NCBI GenBank assembly: GCA_031769625.1
Contig: JAUIMM010000188.1
Location: 11,895,001-11,959,000 of the forward strand
From: Taudactylus pleione
Taxonomy: Eukaryota; Chordata; Amphibia; Anura; Myobatrachidae
DNA: 64,000 nucleotides
Direction of reading: 5' to 3'
Shown here piece after piece: positions 50,001 to 61,985 of this stretch. The notes under the pieces were generated by a model that was given only the letters and a program-made list of their open reading frames with translations, was not told the origin of the DNA and searched no databases. Both the position numbers and the translations under genes were made by a program. Numbering within the stretch: the stretch's first letter is position 1; every line of letters starts with the position of its first letter.

Positions 50001-53000
50001 CATACACTAGTATCACAGATATCTCCTGCTTACCTTCCTCTGGCGGAATGGCCCGCTGTCCCCATACACTAGTATCACAGATATCTCCTGCTTACCTCCC
50101 TCTCACGGAATGGCCCGCTGTCCCCATACACTAGTATCACAGATATCTCCAGCTTACCTTTCTCTCCCGGAGTGGCCCGCTGTCCCCATACACTAGTATC
50201 ACAGATATATCCTGCTTACCTTCCTCTCACGGAATGGCCCGCTGTCCCCATACACTAGTATCACAGATATCTCCTGCTTACCTTTCTCTCCCGGAGCGGC
50301 CCGCTGTCCCCATACACTAGTATCACAGATATATCCTACTTACCTTCCTCTCACGGAAGGGCCCACTGTCCCCATACACTAGTATCACAGATATCTCCTA
50401 CTTGCCTTCCTCTCCTGGAATGGCCCGCTGTCCCCATACACTAGTATCACAGATATCTCCTGCTTACCTCCCTCTCCCGGAATGGCCCGCTGTCCCCATA
50501 CACTAGTATCACAGATACCTCCTACTTATCTTCCTCTCCCGGAATGGCCCGCTGTCCCCATACACTAGTATCACAGATATCTCCTGCTTACCTTTCTCTC
50601 CCGGAGTGGCCCGCTGTCCCCATACACTAATATCACAGATATATCCTGCTTACCATCCTCTCACGGAATGGCCTGATGTCCCCAAACACTAGTATCACAG
50701 ATATCTCCTGCTTACCTTTCTCTCCCGGAGCGGCCCGCTGTCCCCATACACTAGTATCACAGATATATCCTACTTACCTTCCTCTCACGGAAGGGCCCAC
50801 TGTCCCCATACACTAGTATCACAGATATCTCCTACTTACCTTCCTCTCCCGGAATGGCCCGCTGTCCCCATACACTAGTATCACAGATATCTCCTGCTTA
50901 CTTCCTCTCACGGAATGGCCCGCTGTCCCCATACACTAGTATCACAGACATCTCCTGCTTGCCTTCCTCTTGTGGAATGGCCCGCTGTCCACATAGACTA
51001 GTATCACAGATATCTCCTACTTATCTTCATCTCCCAGAATGGCCCTCTGTCCCTATACACTAGTATCACAGATACCTCCTACTTATCTTCCTTTCCCGGA
51101 ATGGCCCGCTGTCCCCATACACTAGTATCACAGATATCTCCTGCTTACCTCCCTCTCCCGGAATGGCCCGCTGTCCCTATACACTAGTATGACAGATATC
51201 TCCTACTTATCTTCATCTCCCAGAATGGCCCGCTGTCCCCATACACTAGTATCACAGATATCTCCTGCTTACCTCCCTCTCACGGAATGGCATGCTGTCC
51301 CCATACACTAGTATCACAGATATCTCTTGCTTAGCTTCCTCTCACGGAATGGCCCGCTGTCCCCATACACTAGTATCACAGATATCTCCTGCTTACCTTC
51401 CTCTCACGGAATGGCATGCTGTCCCCATACACTAGTATCACAGATATCTCTTGCTTACCTTCCTCTCACGGAATGGCCCGCTGTCCCGATACACTAGTAT
51501 CACAGATATCTCCTGCTTACCTTCCTCTCACGGAATGGCCCGCTGTCCCCATACACTAGTATCACAGATATCTCCTGCTTACCTTCCTCTGGTGGAATGG
51601 CCCGCTGTCCCCATACACTAGTATCACAGATACCTCCTACTTACCTTCCTCTCCCGGAATGGCCCGCTGTCCCCATACACTAGTATCACAGATATCTCCT
51701 GCTTACCTCCCTCTCCCGGAATGGCCCGCTGTCCCCATACACTAGTATCACAGATACCTCCTACTTATCTTCCTCTCCCGGAATGGCCCGCTGTCCCCAT
51801 ACACTAGTATCACAGATATCTCCTGCTTATCTTCCTCTCCCGGAATGGCCCGCTGTCCCCATACACTAGTATCACAGATATCTCCTGCTTACCTTTCTCT
51901 CCCGGAGTGGCCCGCTGTCCCCATACACTAATATCACAGATATATCCTGCTTACCATCCTCTCACGGAATGGCCCGCTGTCCCCATACACTAGTATCACA
52001 GATATCTCCTGCTTACCTTTCTCTCCCGGAGCGGCCCGCTGTCCCCATACACTAGTATCACAGATATATCCTACTTACCTTCCTCTCACGGAAGGGCCCA
52101 CTGTCCCCATACACTAGTATCACAGATATCTCCTACTTGCCTTCCTCTCCCGGAATGGCCCGCTGTCCACATACACTAGTATCACAGATATCTCCTGCTT
52201 ACCTCCCTCTCCCGGAATGGCCCGCTGTCCCCATACACTAGTATCACAGATACCTCCTACTTATCTTCCTCTCCCGGAATGGCCCGCTGTCCCCATACAC
52301 TAGTATCACAGATATCTCCTGCTTACCTTTCTCTCCCGGAGTGGCCCGCTGTCCCCATACACTAATATCACAGATATATCCTGCTTACCATCCTCTCACG
52401 GAATGGCCTGCTGTCCCCATACACTAGTATCACAGATATCTCCTGCTTACCTTTCTCTCCCGGAGCGGCCCGCTGTCCCCATACACTAGTATCACAGATA
52501 TATCCTACTTACCTTCCTCTCACGGAAGGGCCCACTGTCCCCATACACTAGTATCACAGATATCTCCTACTTACCTTCCTCTCCCGGAATGGCCCGCTGT
52601 CCCCATACACTAGTATCACAGATATCTCCTGCTTACCTTCCTCTCACGGAATGGCCCGCTGTCCCCATACACTAGTATCACAGACATCTCCTGCTTACCT
52701 TCCTCTGGTGGAATGGCCCGCTGTCTACATACACTAGTATCACAGATATCTCCTACTTATCTTCATCTCCCAGAATGGCCCTCTGTCCCTATACACTAGT
52801 ATCACAGATACCTCCTACTTATCTTCCTTTCCTGGAATGGCCCGGTGTCCCCATACACTAGTATCACAGATATCTCCTGCTTACCTCCCTCTCTCGGAAT
52901 GGCCCGCTGTCCCTATACACTAGTATCACAGATATCTCCTACTTATCTTCATCTCCCAGAATGGCCCGCTGTCCCCATACACTAGTATCACAGATATCTC

Positions 53001-56000
53001 CTGCTTACCTTCCTCTGGCGGAATGGCCCGCTGTCCCCATACACTAGTATCACAGATATCTCCTGCTTACCTCCCTCTCACGGAATGGCCCGCTGTCCCC
53101 ATACACTAGTATCACAGATATCTCCAGCTTACCTTTCTCTCCCGGAGTGGCCCGCTGTCCCCATACACTAGTATCACAGATATATCCTGCTTACCTTCCT
53201 CTCACGGAATGGCCCGCTGTCCCCATACACTAGTATCACAGATATCTCCTGCTTACCTTTCTCTCCCGGAGCGGCCCGCTGTCCCCATACACTAGTATCA
53301 CAGATATATCCTACTTACCTTCCTCTCACGGAAGGGCCCACTGTCCCCATACACTAGTATCACAGATATCTCCTACTTGCCTTCCTCTCCCGGAATGGCC
53401 CGCTGTCCCCATACACTAGTATCACAGATACCTCCTACTTATCTTCCTCTCCCGGAATGGCCCGCTGTCCCCATACACTAGTATCACAGATATCTCCTGC
53501 TTACCTTTCTCTCCCGGAGTGGCCCGCTGTCCCCATACACTAATATCACAGATATATCCTGCTTACCATCCTCTCACGGAATGGCCTGCTGTCCCCATAC
53601 ACTAGTATCACAGATATCTCCTACTTACCTTTCTCTCCCGGAGCGGCCCGCTGTCCCCATACACTAGTATCACAGATATATCCTACTTACCTTCCTCTCA
53701 CGGAAGGGCCCACTGTCCCCATACAGTAGTATCACAGATATCTCCTACTTACCTTCCTCTCCCGGAATGGCCCGCTGTCCCCATACACTAGTATCACAGA
53801 TATCTCCTGCTTACCTTCCTCTCACGGAATGGCCCGCTGTCCCCATACACTATTATCACAGACATCTCCTGCTTACCTTCCTCTTGTGGAATGGCCCGCT
53901 GTCCACATAGACTAGTATCACAGATATCTCCTACTTATCTTCATCTCCCAGAATGGCCCTCTGTCCCTATACACTAGTATCACAGATACCTCCTACTTAT
54001 CTTCCTTTCCCGGAATGGCCCGCTGTCCCCATACACTAGTATCACAGATATCTCCTGCTTACCTCCCTCTCCCGGAATGGCCCGCTGTCCCTATACACTA
54101 GTATGACAGATATCTCCTACTTATCTTCATCTCCCAGAATGGCCCGCTGTCCCCATACACTAGTATCACAGATATCTCCTGCTTACCTCCCTCTCACGGA
54201 ATGGCCCGCTGTCCCCATACACTAGTATCACAGATATCTCCTGCTTACCTTTCTCTCCCGGAGTGGCCCGCTGTCCCCATACACTAGTATCACAGATATA
54301 TCCTGCTTACCTTCCTCTCACGGAATGGCCCACTGTCCCCATACACTAGTATCACAGATATCTCCTGCTTACCTTTCTCTCACGGAGCGGCCCGCTGTCC
54401 CCATACACTAGTATCACAGATATATCCTACTTACCTTCCTCTCACGGAAGGGCCCACTGTCCCCATACACTAGTATCACAGATATCTCCTACTTACCTTC
54501 CTCTCCCGGAATGGCCCGCTGTCCCTATACACTAGTATCACAGACGTCTCCTGCTTACCTTCCTCTGGTGGAATGGCCCGCTGTCCACATACACTAGTAT
54601 CACAGATATCTCCTACTTATCTTCATCTCCCAGAATGGCCCTCTGTCCCTATACACTAGTATCACAGATGCCTCCTACTTATCTTCCTTTCCCGGAATGG
54701 CCCGGTGTCCCCATACACTAGTATCACAGATATCTCCTGCTTACCTCCCTCTCCCGGAATGGCCCGCTGTCCCTATACACTAGTATCACAGATATCTCCT
54801 ACTTATCTTCATCTCCCAGAATGGCCCGCTGTCCCCATACACTAGTATCACAGATATCTCCTGCTTACCTTCCACTGGCGGAATGGCCCGCTGTCCCCAT
54901 ACACTAGTATCACAGATATCTCCTGCTTACCTCCCTCTCACGGAATGGCCCGCTGTCCCCATACACTAGTATCACAGATATCTCCAGCTTACCTTTCTCT
55001 CCCGGAGTGGCCCGCTGTCCCCATACACTAGTATCACAGATATATCCTGCTTACCTTCCTCTCACGGAATGGCCCGCTGTCCCCATACACTAGTATCCCA
55101 GATATCTCCTGCTTACCTTTCTCTCCCGGAGCGGCCCGCTGTCCCCATACACTAGTATCACAGATATATCCTACTTACCTTCCTTTCACGGAAGGGCCCA
55201 CTGTCCCCATACACTAGTATCACAGATATCTCCTACTTACCTTCCTCTCCCGGAATGGCCCGCTGTCCCCATACACTAGTATCACAGATATCTCATGCTT
55301 ACCTTCCTCTCACGGAATGGCCCGCTGTCCCCATACACTAGTATCACAGACATCTCCTGCTTACCTTCCTCTGGTGGAATGGCCCGCTGTCCACATACAC
55401 TAGTATCACAGATATCTCCTACTTATCTTCATCTCCCAGAATGGCCCTCTGTCCCTATACACTAGTATCACAGATACCTCCTACTTATCTTCCTTTCCCG
55501 GAATGGCCCGCTGTCCCCATACAGTAGTATCACAGATATCTCCTGCTTACCTCCCTCTCCCGGAATGGCCCGTTGTCCCTATACACTAGTGTCACAGATA
55601 TCTCCTACTTATCTTCATCTCCCAGAATGGCCCTCTGTCCCTATACACTAGTTTCACAGATACCTCCTACTTATCTTCCTTTCCCGGAATGGCCCGCTGT
55701 CCCCATACACTAGTATCACAGATATCTCCTGCTTACCTCCCTCTCCCGGAATGGCCCTCTGTCCCTATACACTAGTATCACAGATATCTCCTACTTACCT
55801 TCCTCTCACGAAATGGCCCGCTGTCCCCATACACTAGTATCACAGATATCTCCTACTTATCTCCCTCTGCCGGAATGGCCCGCTGTCCCCATACACTAGT
55901 ATCACAGATATCTCCTACTTACCTTCCTCTCCCGGAATGGCCCGCTGTCCCCATACACTAGTATCACAGATATCTCCTACTTACCTTCCTCTCCCGGAAT

Positions 56001-57090
56001 GGCCCGCTGTCCCCATACACTAGTATCATAGATATCTCCTACTTACCTTTCTCTCCCGGAATGGCCGCTGTCCCCATACACTAGTATCACAGATATCTCC
56101 TACTTACCTTCCTCTCACGGAATGTCCCCCTGTCCCCATACACTAGTATCACAGATATCTCCTACTTACCTTCCTCTCACGGAATGGCCCGCTGTCCCCA
56201 TACACTAACATCACAGATATCTCCTACTTACCTTCCTCTCCCAGAATGGCCCGCTGTCCCCATACACTAGTATCACATATATCTCCTACTTACCTTCCTC
56301 TCCCGGAATGGCCCGCTGTCCCCATACACTAATATCACAGATATCTCCTACTTACCTTTCTCTCCCGGAATGGCCGCTGTCCCCATACACTAGTATCACA
56401 TATATCTCCTACTTACCTTCCTCTCCCGGAATGGCCCGCTGTCCCCATACACTAGTATCACATATATCTCCTGCTTACCTTTCTCTCCCGGAATGGCCCG
56501 CTGTCCCCATACACTAATATCACAGATATCTCCTACTTACCTTCCTCTCCTGGAATGGCTGCTGTCCCCATACACTAGTATCACAGATATCTCCTACTTA
56601 CCTTCCTCTCCCGCGGAATGGCCCGTTGTCCCCATACACTAGTATCACAGATATCTCCTACTTACTTTCCTCTCCTGGAATGGCCCGCTGTCCCCATACA
56701 CTAATATCACAGATATCTCCTACTTACCTTTCTCTCCCGGAATGGCCCGCTGTCCCCATACACTAATATCACAGATATCTCCTACTTACCTTCCTCTCCC
56801 GGAATGGTCGCTGTCCCCATACACTAGTATCACATATATCTCCTGCTTACCTTCCTCTCCCGGAATGGCCCGCTGTCCCTATACACTAATATCACAGATA
56901 TCTCCTACTTACCTTCCTCTCCTGGAATGGCCGGCTGTCCCCATACACTAGTATCACTGACATCTCCTGCTTACCTTCCTCTCCTGGAATGGCCCGCTGT
57001 CCCCATACACTAGTATCACATATATCTCCTACTTACCTTCCTCTCCCGGTATGGCCGCTGTCCCCATACACTAGTATCACAGATATCTCC
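23041..57090 (+). repeat. 62-bp satellite array, 34 kb, about 549 monomers
   Basis: The 62-bp monomer contains, in order, CACTAGTATCACAG, ATATCTCCTGCTTACC, a CT-rich spacer and GGAATGGCCCGCTGTCC. All copies run head to tail. Common variants are TATATCC for TATCTCC, CTTATCTTC for CTTACCTTC, GGAGTGG or GGAGCGG for GGAATGG, and CTGGTGG or CTGGCGG in the spacer. Variants recur in a fixed order, giving higher-order repeats: the CTGGCGG marker lies at 26482, 29210, 32185, 34913, 37269, 39997, 42972, 45700, 48056, 50040 and 53015. A 10,787-bp period holds from about 24.45 to 48.5 kb. The ends of the array, mainly 55.6-57.09 kb, are more diverged. Short open frames in it are by-products. Confidence 0.98.
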
Positions 57091-57439
57091 GGTGTCCAGC
57101 GGAAGGAGCTGGGCAGGGGCGGAAGGATGTGAAATTATCCCTTTTCGCGACCCGGCGATTCAGCAGAGCCGTATCAGGGCGAATATGCCACAAGGACCAA
57201 GAAGCTGATCTGCAGACATGTCGTAAGGATGCCCAGGACAGCTATCTGGCTGATCTACTGGATGCAGGACAAATACAGGTGTCAGGCGGCAGCAACGTTA
57301 GTGCCCTTTAGGCCTTGCGCTCTGGGTTGCAGCACCGCCCTGGCATTCAGCATACTGCTGTAAATTTAGCGAAGCAAAGCACTTTTAGTGGAGTTACATT
57401 TCATGATCCTGATTACAATGTATTATATTTAAAATTTAT
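57091..57439 (+). other. Intron sequence after the satellite, nothing recognised
   Basis: The sequence changes abruptly at 57090 from satellite to unrelated DNA. The 60-codon open frame here has no recognisable similarity and lacks splice evidence. Confidence 0.5.
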
Positions 57440-58187
57440 GGACAGGATGTACTAAGCATCGCTTCCATGATGCGGTACATCCTGCCTCTGTTTGGGTACA
57501 TACCGTGGTAGATTACCGCGGTATGTACCTAGAAATGCGATTTACATTGCAAAGGACAGCTGTCCTGAAAAGAGATGTGATCAGATCCCATTCAGGGTAA
57601 GTTTCCCGGTAAGAAGCCCATAGGCTTCTATTGGGTAACGCCATCTGAAGGTGATGTTACCTACCTAGATGAATGTATCGCATGCCGGTGCTTTGTACAT
57701 ATGTAAAATGCGGTAAAACACCCGTCTGGGGTTTTATCGCATTTTCAGCTTTAGTACATCCCAGCCTCTATCTGATCAGTATTAACCCTACTGTGTATGT
57801 ACGTACGTATGGTAGGATATATAGGGCGGGATGTACTACAGATGAAAATGCGGTAAAGCCCATAGGCTTCTATAGTTTAACGCCACATCGAGGTGGTGTT
57901 ACATTTGGGGAATGCGGTCAAATCCCGAAAATTGCATTTTCGAGGGTTTTACCGCATTCCCCAAATGTAACACCACCTTGAGGTGGCGTTAACTTATAGA
58001 AGCCTTTGGGCTTCTTATCAGGACGCTCTTCCTTGGGAGGGAAGTCCCTCTGTCGGGAGTCATCGCAAACAACAGTTCTTATCGGGAAAGCTGTCCTTTG
58101 CGATATTTTTGGCACACACCGCAGTATGTACCCGAAGACATGGGGGATGTACCACTTTGTGGATGCGATGCTTAGTACATCCCGCCC
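57440..58187. mobile_element. Two adjacent or nested fold-back elements with GGGCGGGATGTACT ends
   Basis: One unit runs from GGACAGGATGTACTAAGC (57440) to CTTTAGTACATCCCAGCC (about 57766). A second runs from GGGCGGGATGTACTACAG (57834) to CTTAGTACATCCCGCCC (58187). The outer halves also pair with each other (GCAAAGGACAGCTGTCC on the left against GGAAAGCTGTCCTTTGC on the right), so the whole 748 bp could be one palindrome with a rearranged centre. Inner hairpins include TACCGCATTCCCCAAATG against CATTTGGGGAATGCGGT. A third member is at 59396-59684. Confidence 0.75.
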
Positions 58188-58190
58188 ATA

Positions 58191-58704
58191 GGGCATGATT
58201 CAGTAAGTATCGCTATTACGATCACAATAGCGATCACGCACGCAGTCTCACTGTTAAGATATGCTAATGATTGCAATGCCATACGCAGCCTAACATAAGG
58301 ACGCCCACATCCCCTTACATCCGTAATACTTCGCAAAATAGCGAAACCATCGGTACAAGCGAGTACCATCACAGCCTTACGCACACTTGCACAAGCTCTG
58401 ACCTCACTCAGGAATTGCTAACCTCATCACACGCAGTGAAAGCCCAAGCTGCGTATGGCATCGCAGTGGCTAATTTATGCACGCCCCTGCAACGGCGTTC
58501 AAATGCACTGGCACGCCTGCATTTCGCCAACCCCCCACACCCCCCCGTCACCACCCTCAAACGGTCTCTTCCTGTCAATCACTCTGCGATGGGTCTGCGT
58601 AGTCACTGCAATCGCTGTACCGCTTGCAGGGGCTGCTTCGCAGGACGTAGCAATCGGCCGATTGCGCTCGTAATTGCAATGGCAATCATTGCTGAGTCAG
58701 GCTC
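58191..58704. mobile_element. Fold-back element with ATA target duplication
   Basis: It begins GGGCATGATTCAGTAAG and ends GCTGAGTCAGGCTC, with ATA on both sides (58188-58190 and 58705-58707). Inside are words such as GCGATCACG, ATTGCGATTG-like arms and CGGCCGATTGCG, as in the element at 15158-15651. It abuts the preceding element directly, and its right flank enters a SINE-like tail. The open frame of 145 codons inside it has no recognised similarity. Confidence 0.75.
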
Positions 58705-58832
58705 ATAGAGTGTAAGCTCCACTGGGACAGGGACTGATGTGAATGGCCAGATATTCTCTGTAAAGCGCTGTGGAAATTGTGGGTGCTATATAAGTAACTG
58801 ATAAATATAATAAATAAATAAATAAATGAATA
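58705..58832 (+). mobile_element. SINE/LINE-like 3' tail with (AAAT)n end
   Basis: AGAGTGTAAGCTCCACTGGG, then GTAAAGCGCTGTGG and GGGTGCTATATAAGTAACTG, end in ATAAATAAATAAATAAATG. This is the typical tail of abundant amphibian and fish retroelements (GCGCTATATAAATAA). A similar tail is at 6321-6485. Recognition is from memory of the pattern. Confidence 0.6.
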
Positions 58833-59392
58833 CAAATATTAGTTGATATCTCCTATTATATGTGAAGGAAAGGGAAGTAATTCCCTCTAAACACACGTTT
58901 TATCTATTGAAGAGCAATATCTTCAATCAGTCAGTGCTACACATCTGCTTTAATACGGCTACTTCTCCATTTCAATCCTGTGCGGTATAAGTTGCCAAAA
59001 GTTTATTACAAATATTATACTGTGCTGCCTGACAGGAGATTCCTGTGTGCACAATGGTGGCAGCCATTTTCTAAGCCAAAGCAATAGGTGAGCAGCTTGC
59101 CATTTCTCTAAGGCATCACAGAATGGTGCAGGTTGGTGGCAGCCATTTTGTGGAATGAACCAATATTCGGCTGCAGTCCCGATGATTTTCCTGAGCCCTA
59201 GAAAATCGATGTGTTGCGTTTAGTCAGTCTACAAAATGGTTGTCCATAAAGTACCAACCAATCAGCATCTAACTGCCACCTGTGGGTCTGATTCAGAAAT
59301 GGGTGCAGCTCACATCACCTGAGGAGAAAAGATGCCTCCTGACAGCATTGCAGATCTGAGTGCTGCGTCCGAAGGTTTGACACATCTCCCCC
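58833..59392 (+). other. Intron sequence, short repeated phrase only
   Basis: GGTGGCAGCCATTTT occurs twice, about 80 bp apart (59055 and 59139 region). No exon or mobile element was recognised. Confidence 0.5.
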
Positions 59393-59395
59393 TTA

Positions 59396-59684
59396 GGGCG
59401 GGATGCAGCAAAGGTAGAAATGCGGTCAAACCCTAAAATGCAGGTTTGACCGCATTTCTCATATGCACCAAACCCCTGAATGCGATGCACTCCGGGGCTT
59501 GGATGCAGTGGGTAAACCCATCTTCTTGAAGACGTTGCCCTGGGGTTGATGGGAGGGATCCGATTAGATCCCTTACAGGGATGAAGCATTCCGGTACTTT
59601 GCACATATGGGGAATGCGGTAAAACTCCTGAAAACTGAATTTTTAGGAGTTTTACAGCATTTTCTTCTTTAGTACATCCCGCCC
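59396..59684. mobile_element. Fold-back element of the GGGCGGGATG family
   Basis: The left end is GGGCGGGATGCAGCAAAG and the right end is the complement of GGGCGGGATGTACTAAAG, with TA on both sides. Internal hairpins pair GAAATGCGGTCAAACCC with GGTTTGACCGCATTTC, CCCTGAATGCG with GCACTCCGGGG (imperfect), and GGGATC with GATCCC. Again the layout is several hairpins in series. Confidence 0.8.
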
Positions 59685-59687
59685 TAT

Positions 59688-59929
59688 CTCTCTTGAAGGA
59701 TTGAAGCATCGTCCCTATGGAACGGTGGGAGGGAAGCCCACTACGGACAGAATTTTTGACCCCTCAGTTCCTATAATCTGGTTTCCTAATGGTCATGTAA
59801 GTGTGAGAATCATTTTCACGTGATCAGATCAAGCTGCAGAGTCATATTTAGCCTCTTTCAAAATATTTCAGTAAATGTCCCCCGGGCCCAACAAGTGTAG
59901 TGCAGACCACAGTGAGAGCGGTCAGCACT
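59688..59929 (+). other. Short unassigned intron sequence
   Basis: No exon or repeat was recognised between the fold-back element and the inverted duplication. Confidence 0.4.
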
Positions 59930-61440
59930 ACACATTAACAAACACACAACCGTCAGACAGACTCTCATTGGCTGCTGCATCCACGGAGGGAGCCGGCTGG
60001 AGGTCACTAATGAGCTCCGCCTTCCGGCTCCCCCCGCATCGGGTGATGGGAGAGACGTCATGACTTCTCTCCCATAGTGCAGAAGAGCGGACCGGGAGGA
60101 GCAGACAGTGGCGGTCGCGGTAGGAGCGGGGATTCAGGTAAGTTGTGTGGTGTTTTTTTTGTGTGTGTGTAAGGGGGAACTGACACTGGCACAGCATAGG
60201 GGGGGGCGCTACTAGGGGCACTGTATAGGGAGGCTGCTAATGGGGACACTGGTCAGGAGGGTGGCCGCTACCGGGGGCACTGTATAGGGGGGCTACTACT
60301 GGGGACAATGCATAGGGGGGACTACTACTGGGGGCACTGCATAAGGGGGACTACTATTGGGGGCAATGCATAGGGGGGACTTCTACTGGGGGCAATGCAT
60401 AGGGAGGACTACTACTGGGGGCACTGCATAGGGGGGACTACCACTGGGGTCAATGCATAGGGGGGACTACTGCTGGGGCACTGCATAAGGGAGACTACTA
60501 TTGGGGGCAATGCATAGGGGGGACTTCTACTGGGGGCAATGCATAGGGAGGACTTCTACGGGGGGCACTGCATAAGGGGGGCTACTACTGGGGGCAATGC
60601 ATAGGAGGGACTACTACTGGGGGCAATGCATAGGGGGGACTACTACTGGGGGCACTGCATAGCGGGGACTACTACTGAGGGCAGTTCATAGGATGTCTAC
60701 TACTGGGGGCGGTCTACTAATGAGGGCAATGCATAGGGGGGATTACTACTGGGGCAATGCATAGGGGGGACTACTACTGGGGGCAATGCTTAGGGGGAAC
60801 TACTACTGGGGCAATGCATAGGGGGACTACTACTGGGAGCACTGCGTAGGGGGGACCACTTCTGGGGGCACTGTATAAGGGGCACTACTGGGGGCACTGC
60901 ATAGGGGGACCACTACTGGGGGCACTGTATATGGGACACTGCGCAGGGGGGCCCAAAGCATATTCTTGCACCTGGGCCTACCACTCTCTAGTTCCGCCAC
61001 TGTTCCTTACCATTCCATATGCACCTTATTGTCCCCAGTAGTATATCCACTTATGCAGTGCCCTCTGTTGTAGTGCCCCTTATACAGTCCTCCCAGTAGT
61101 GTCCCCAGTAATGTCCAATATATAGTGCCCCTAGTAGTGTCCTTTACGTAGTGCCTCCTATGCAGTGCCAATTATACAGTGCCCCTTATATAGTGCCCCC
61201 AATAATGCCCCCCATGCAGTGTCTTTTACACATAAAAAAATAGACGCACACAGAATCCCCGCTCCTGCCGCACCCGCCTCTGTCTGCTGCGCTGCTCCCG
61301 TCCCGCTCGGCAGTGGGCAATATGGGAGATCTCCCTTCACCCAGTGTGGAAGACGGAAGGCGGAGCTCATGAGTGAGCTCCTCCCTGGCTCCGGCACTGG
61401 GTGCAGCAGCGAATAAGAGTCTGCCTGACTGTCATTGGCT
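59930..61440. repeat. Large imperfect inverted duplication
   Basis: The left half (59930-60950) and the right half (about 61020-61440) are reverse complements. Both carry CATTGGCTGC, AGCTCCGCCTTCCG, CTCCCATA and AGGAGCGGGGATTC in mirrored order, then minisatellite units related to GGGGGCACTGCATAG. Identity is moderate, so the duplication is not recent. Between the halves lies a hAT-like end (CAGTGGCGGAACTAG on the minus strand, ending at 61002). A transcript across it could fold into a long hairpin. No coding exon was recognised. Confidence 0.75.
60181..60945 (+). repeat. Minisatellite of about 30 bp, roughly 25 units
   Basis: Units combine GGGGGACTACTACTGGGGGC with AATGCATAG or ACTGCATAG. 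Unit length varies from about 24 to 31 bp through changes in the G runs. The same motif, fewer copies and more diverged, occurs on the other strand at about 61020-61220. Confidence 0.92.
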
Positions 61441-61564
61441 GCAGTGCTAAAACAAACACACCGTCGTGTTTCAGTCTAGAGTGCCGCAGAACGCACGTGC
61501 CCTAGACTGGTGCTGACGCACCCCTGCCCCTCTCGACACCCCCCCCACACACACACGTTATGCC

Positions 61565-61977
61565 CAGGGCCAGCTCCAGGGGTCGGAGCACCCTGTGCCG
61601 GCCCTCTCCAGTGCGCCCTATCGACCGAAAATGGAGGCGTGGCCTAATTACCATAGGCCACGCCCCCTATGTGATGTTATTAGGAGGCGTGTTCACCTTC
61701 AAATAACGTCAGGCTGGGAGGAGCCTCACTAGCTGGGCTTCCCCCAGCCCTCTCCCGTCACGCGCGCATGCGCACAGCATCCATTCAGAGTCTCCGGGGT
61801 CCGGTGGTGGGGGTCCCCAACCTCCCGATTTGACCGTCCGCGGGCCACTTCGGCCCATGGGTGGAACAGCGGGACAGTACTTTCCCGCTGATATCGGGAT
61901 GTTGGGGAGGGGTGCGCCCTCTATGAGTGGCACCCCTGTGCGACAGCACTGGTCGAACACCCCTAGAGCCGGCCTTG
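61565..61977. mobile_element. hAT-type element, 413 bp, perfect 8-bp target duplication
   Basis: The left end is CAGGGCCAGCTCCAGGGG and the right end reads CAAGGCCGGCTCTAGGGG on the other strand. GTTATGCC flanks both sides (61557-61564 and 61978-61985). It has no room for a transposase. The open frames within it are not recognised. Confidence 0.92.
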
Positions 61978-61985
61978 GTTATGCC

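Noticed and set aside
23041..57090. CRISPR-like array of regular repeats
   Set aside because: Monomers are contiguous with no unique spacers, and the setting is a vertebrate intron.
58271..58708. 145-codon open frame
   Set aside because: It falls almost entirely inside the fold-back element 58191-58704 and has no recognisable domain.
59293..59709. 138-codon minus-strand open frame
   Set aside because: It covers the GGGCGGGATG fold-back element. The frame is explained by its palindromes.
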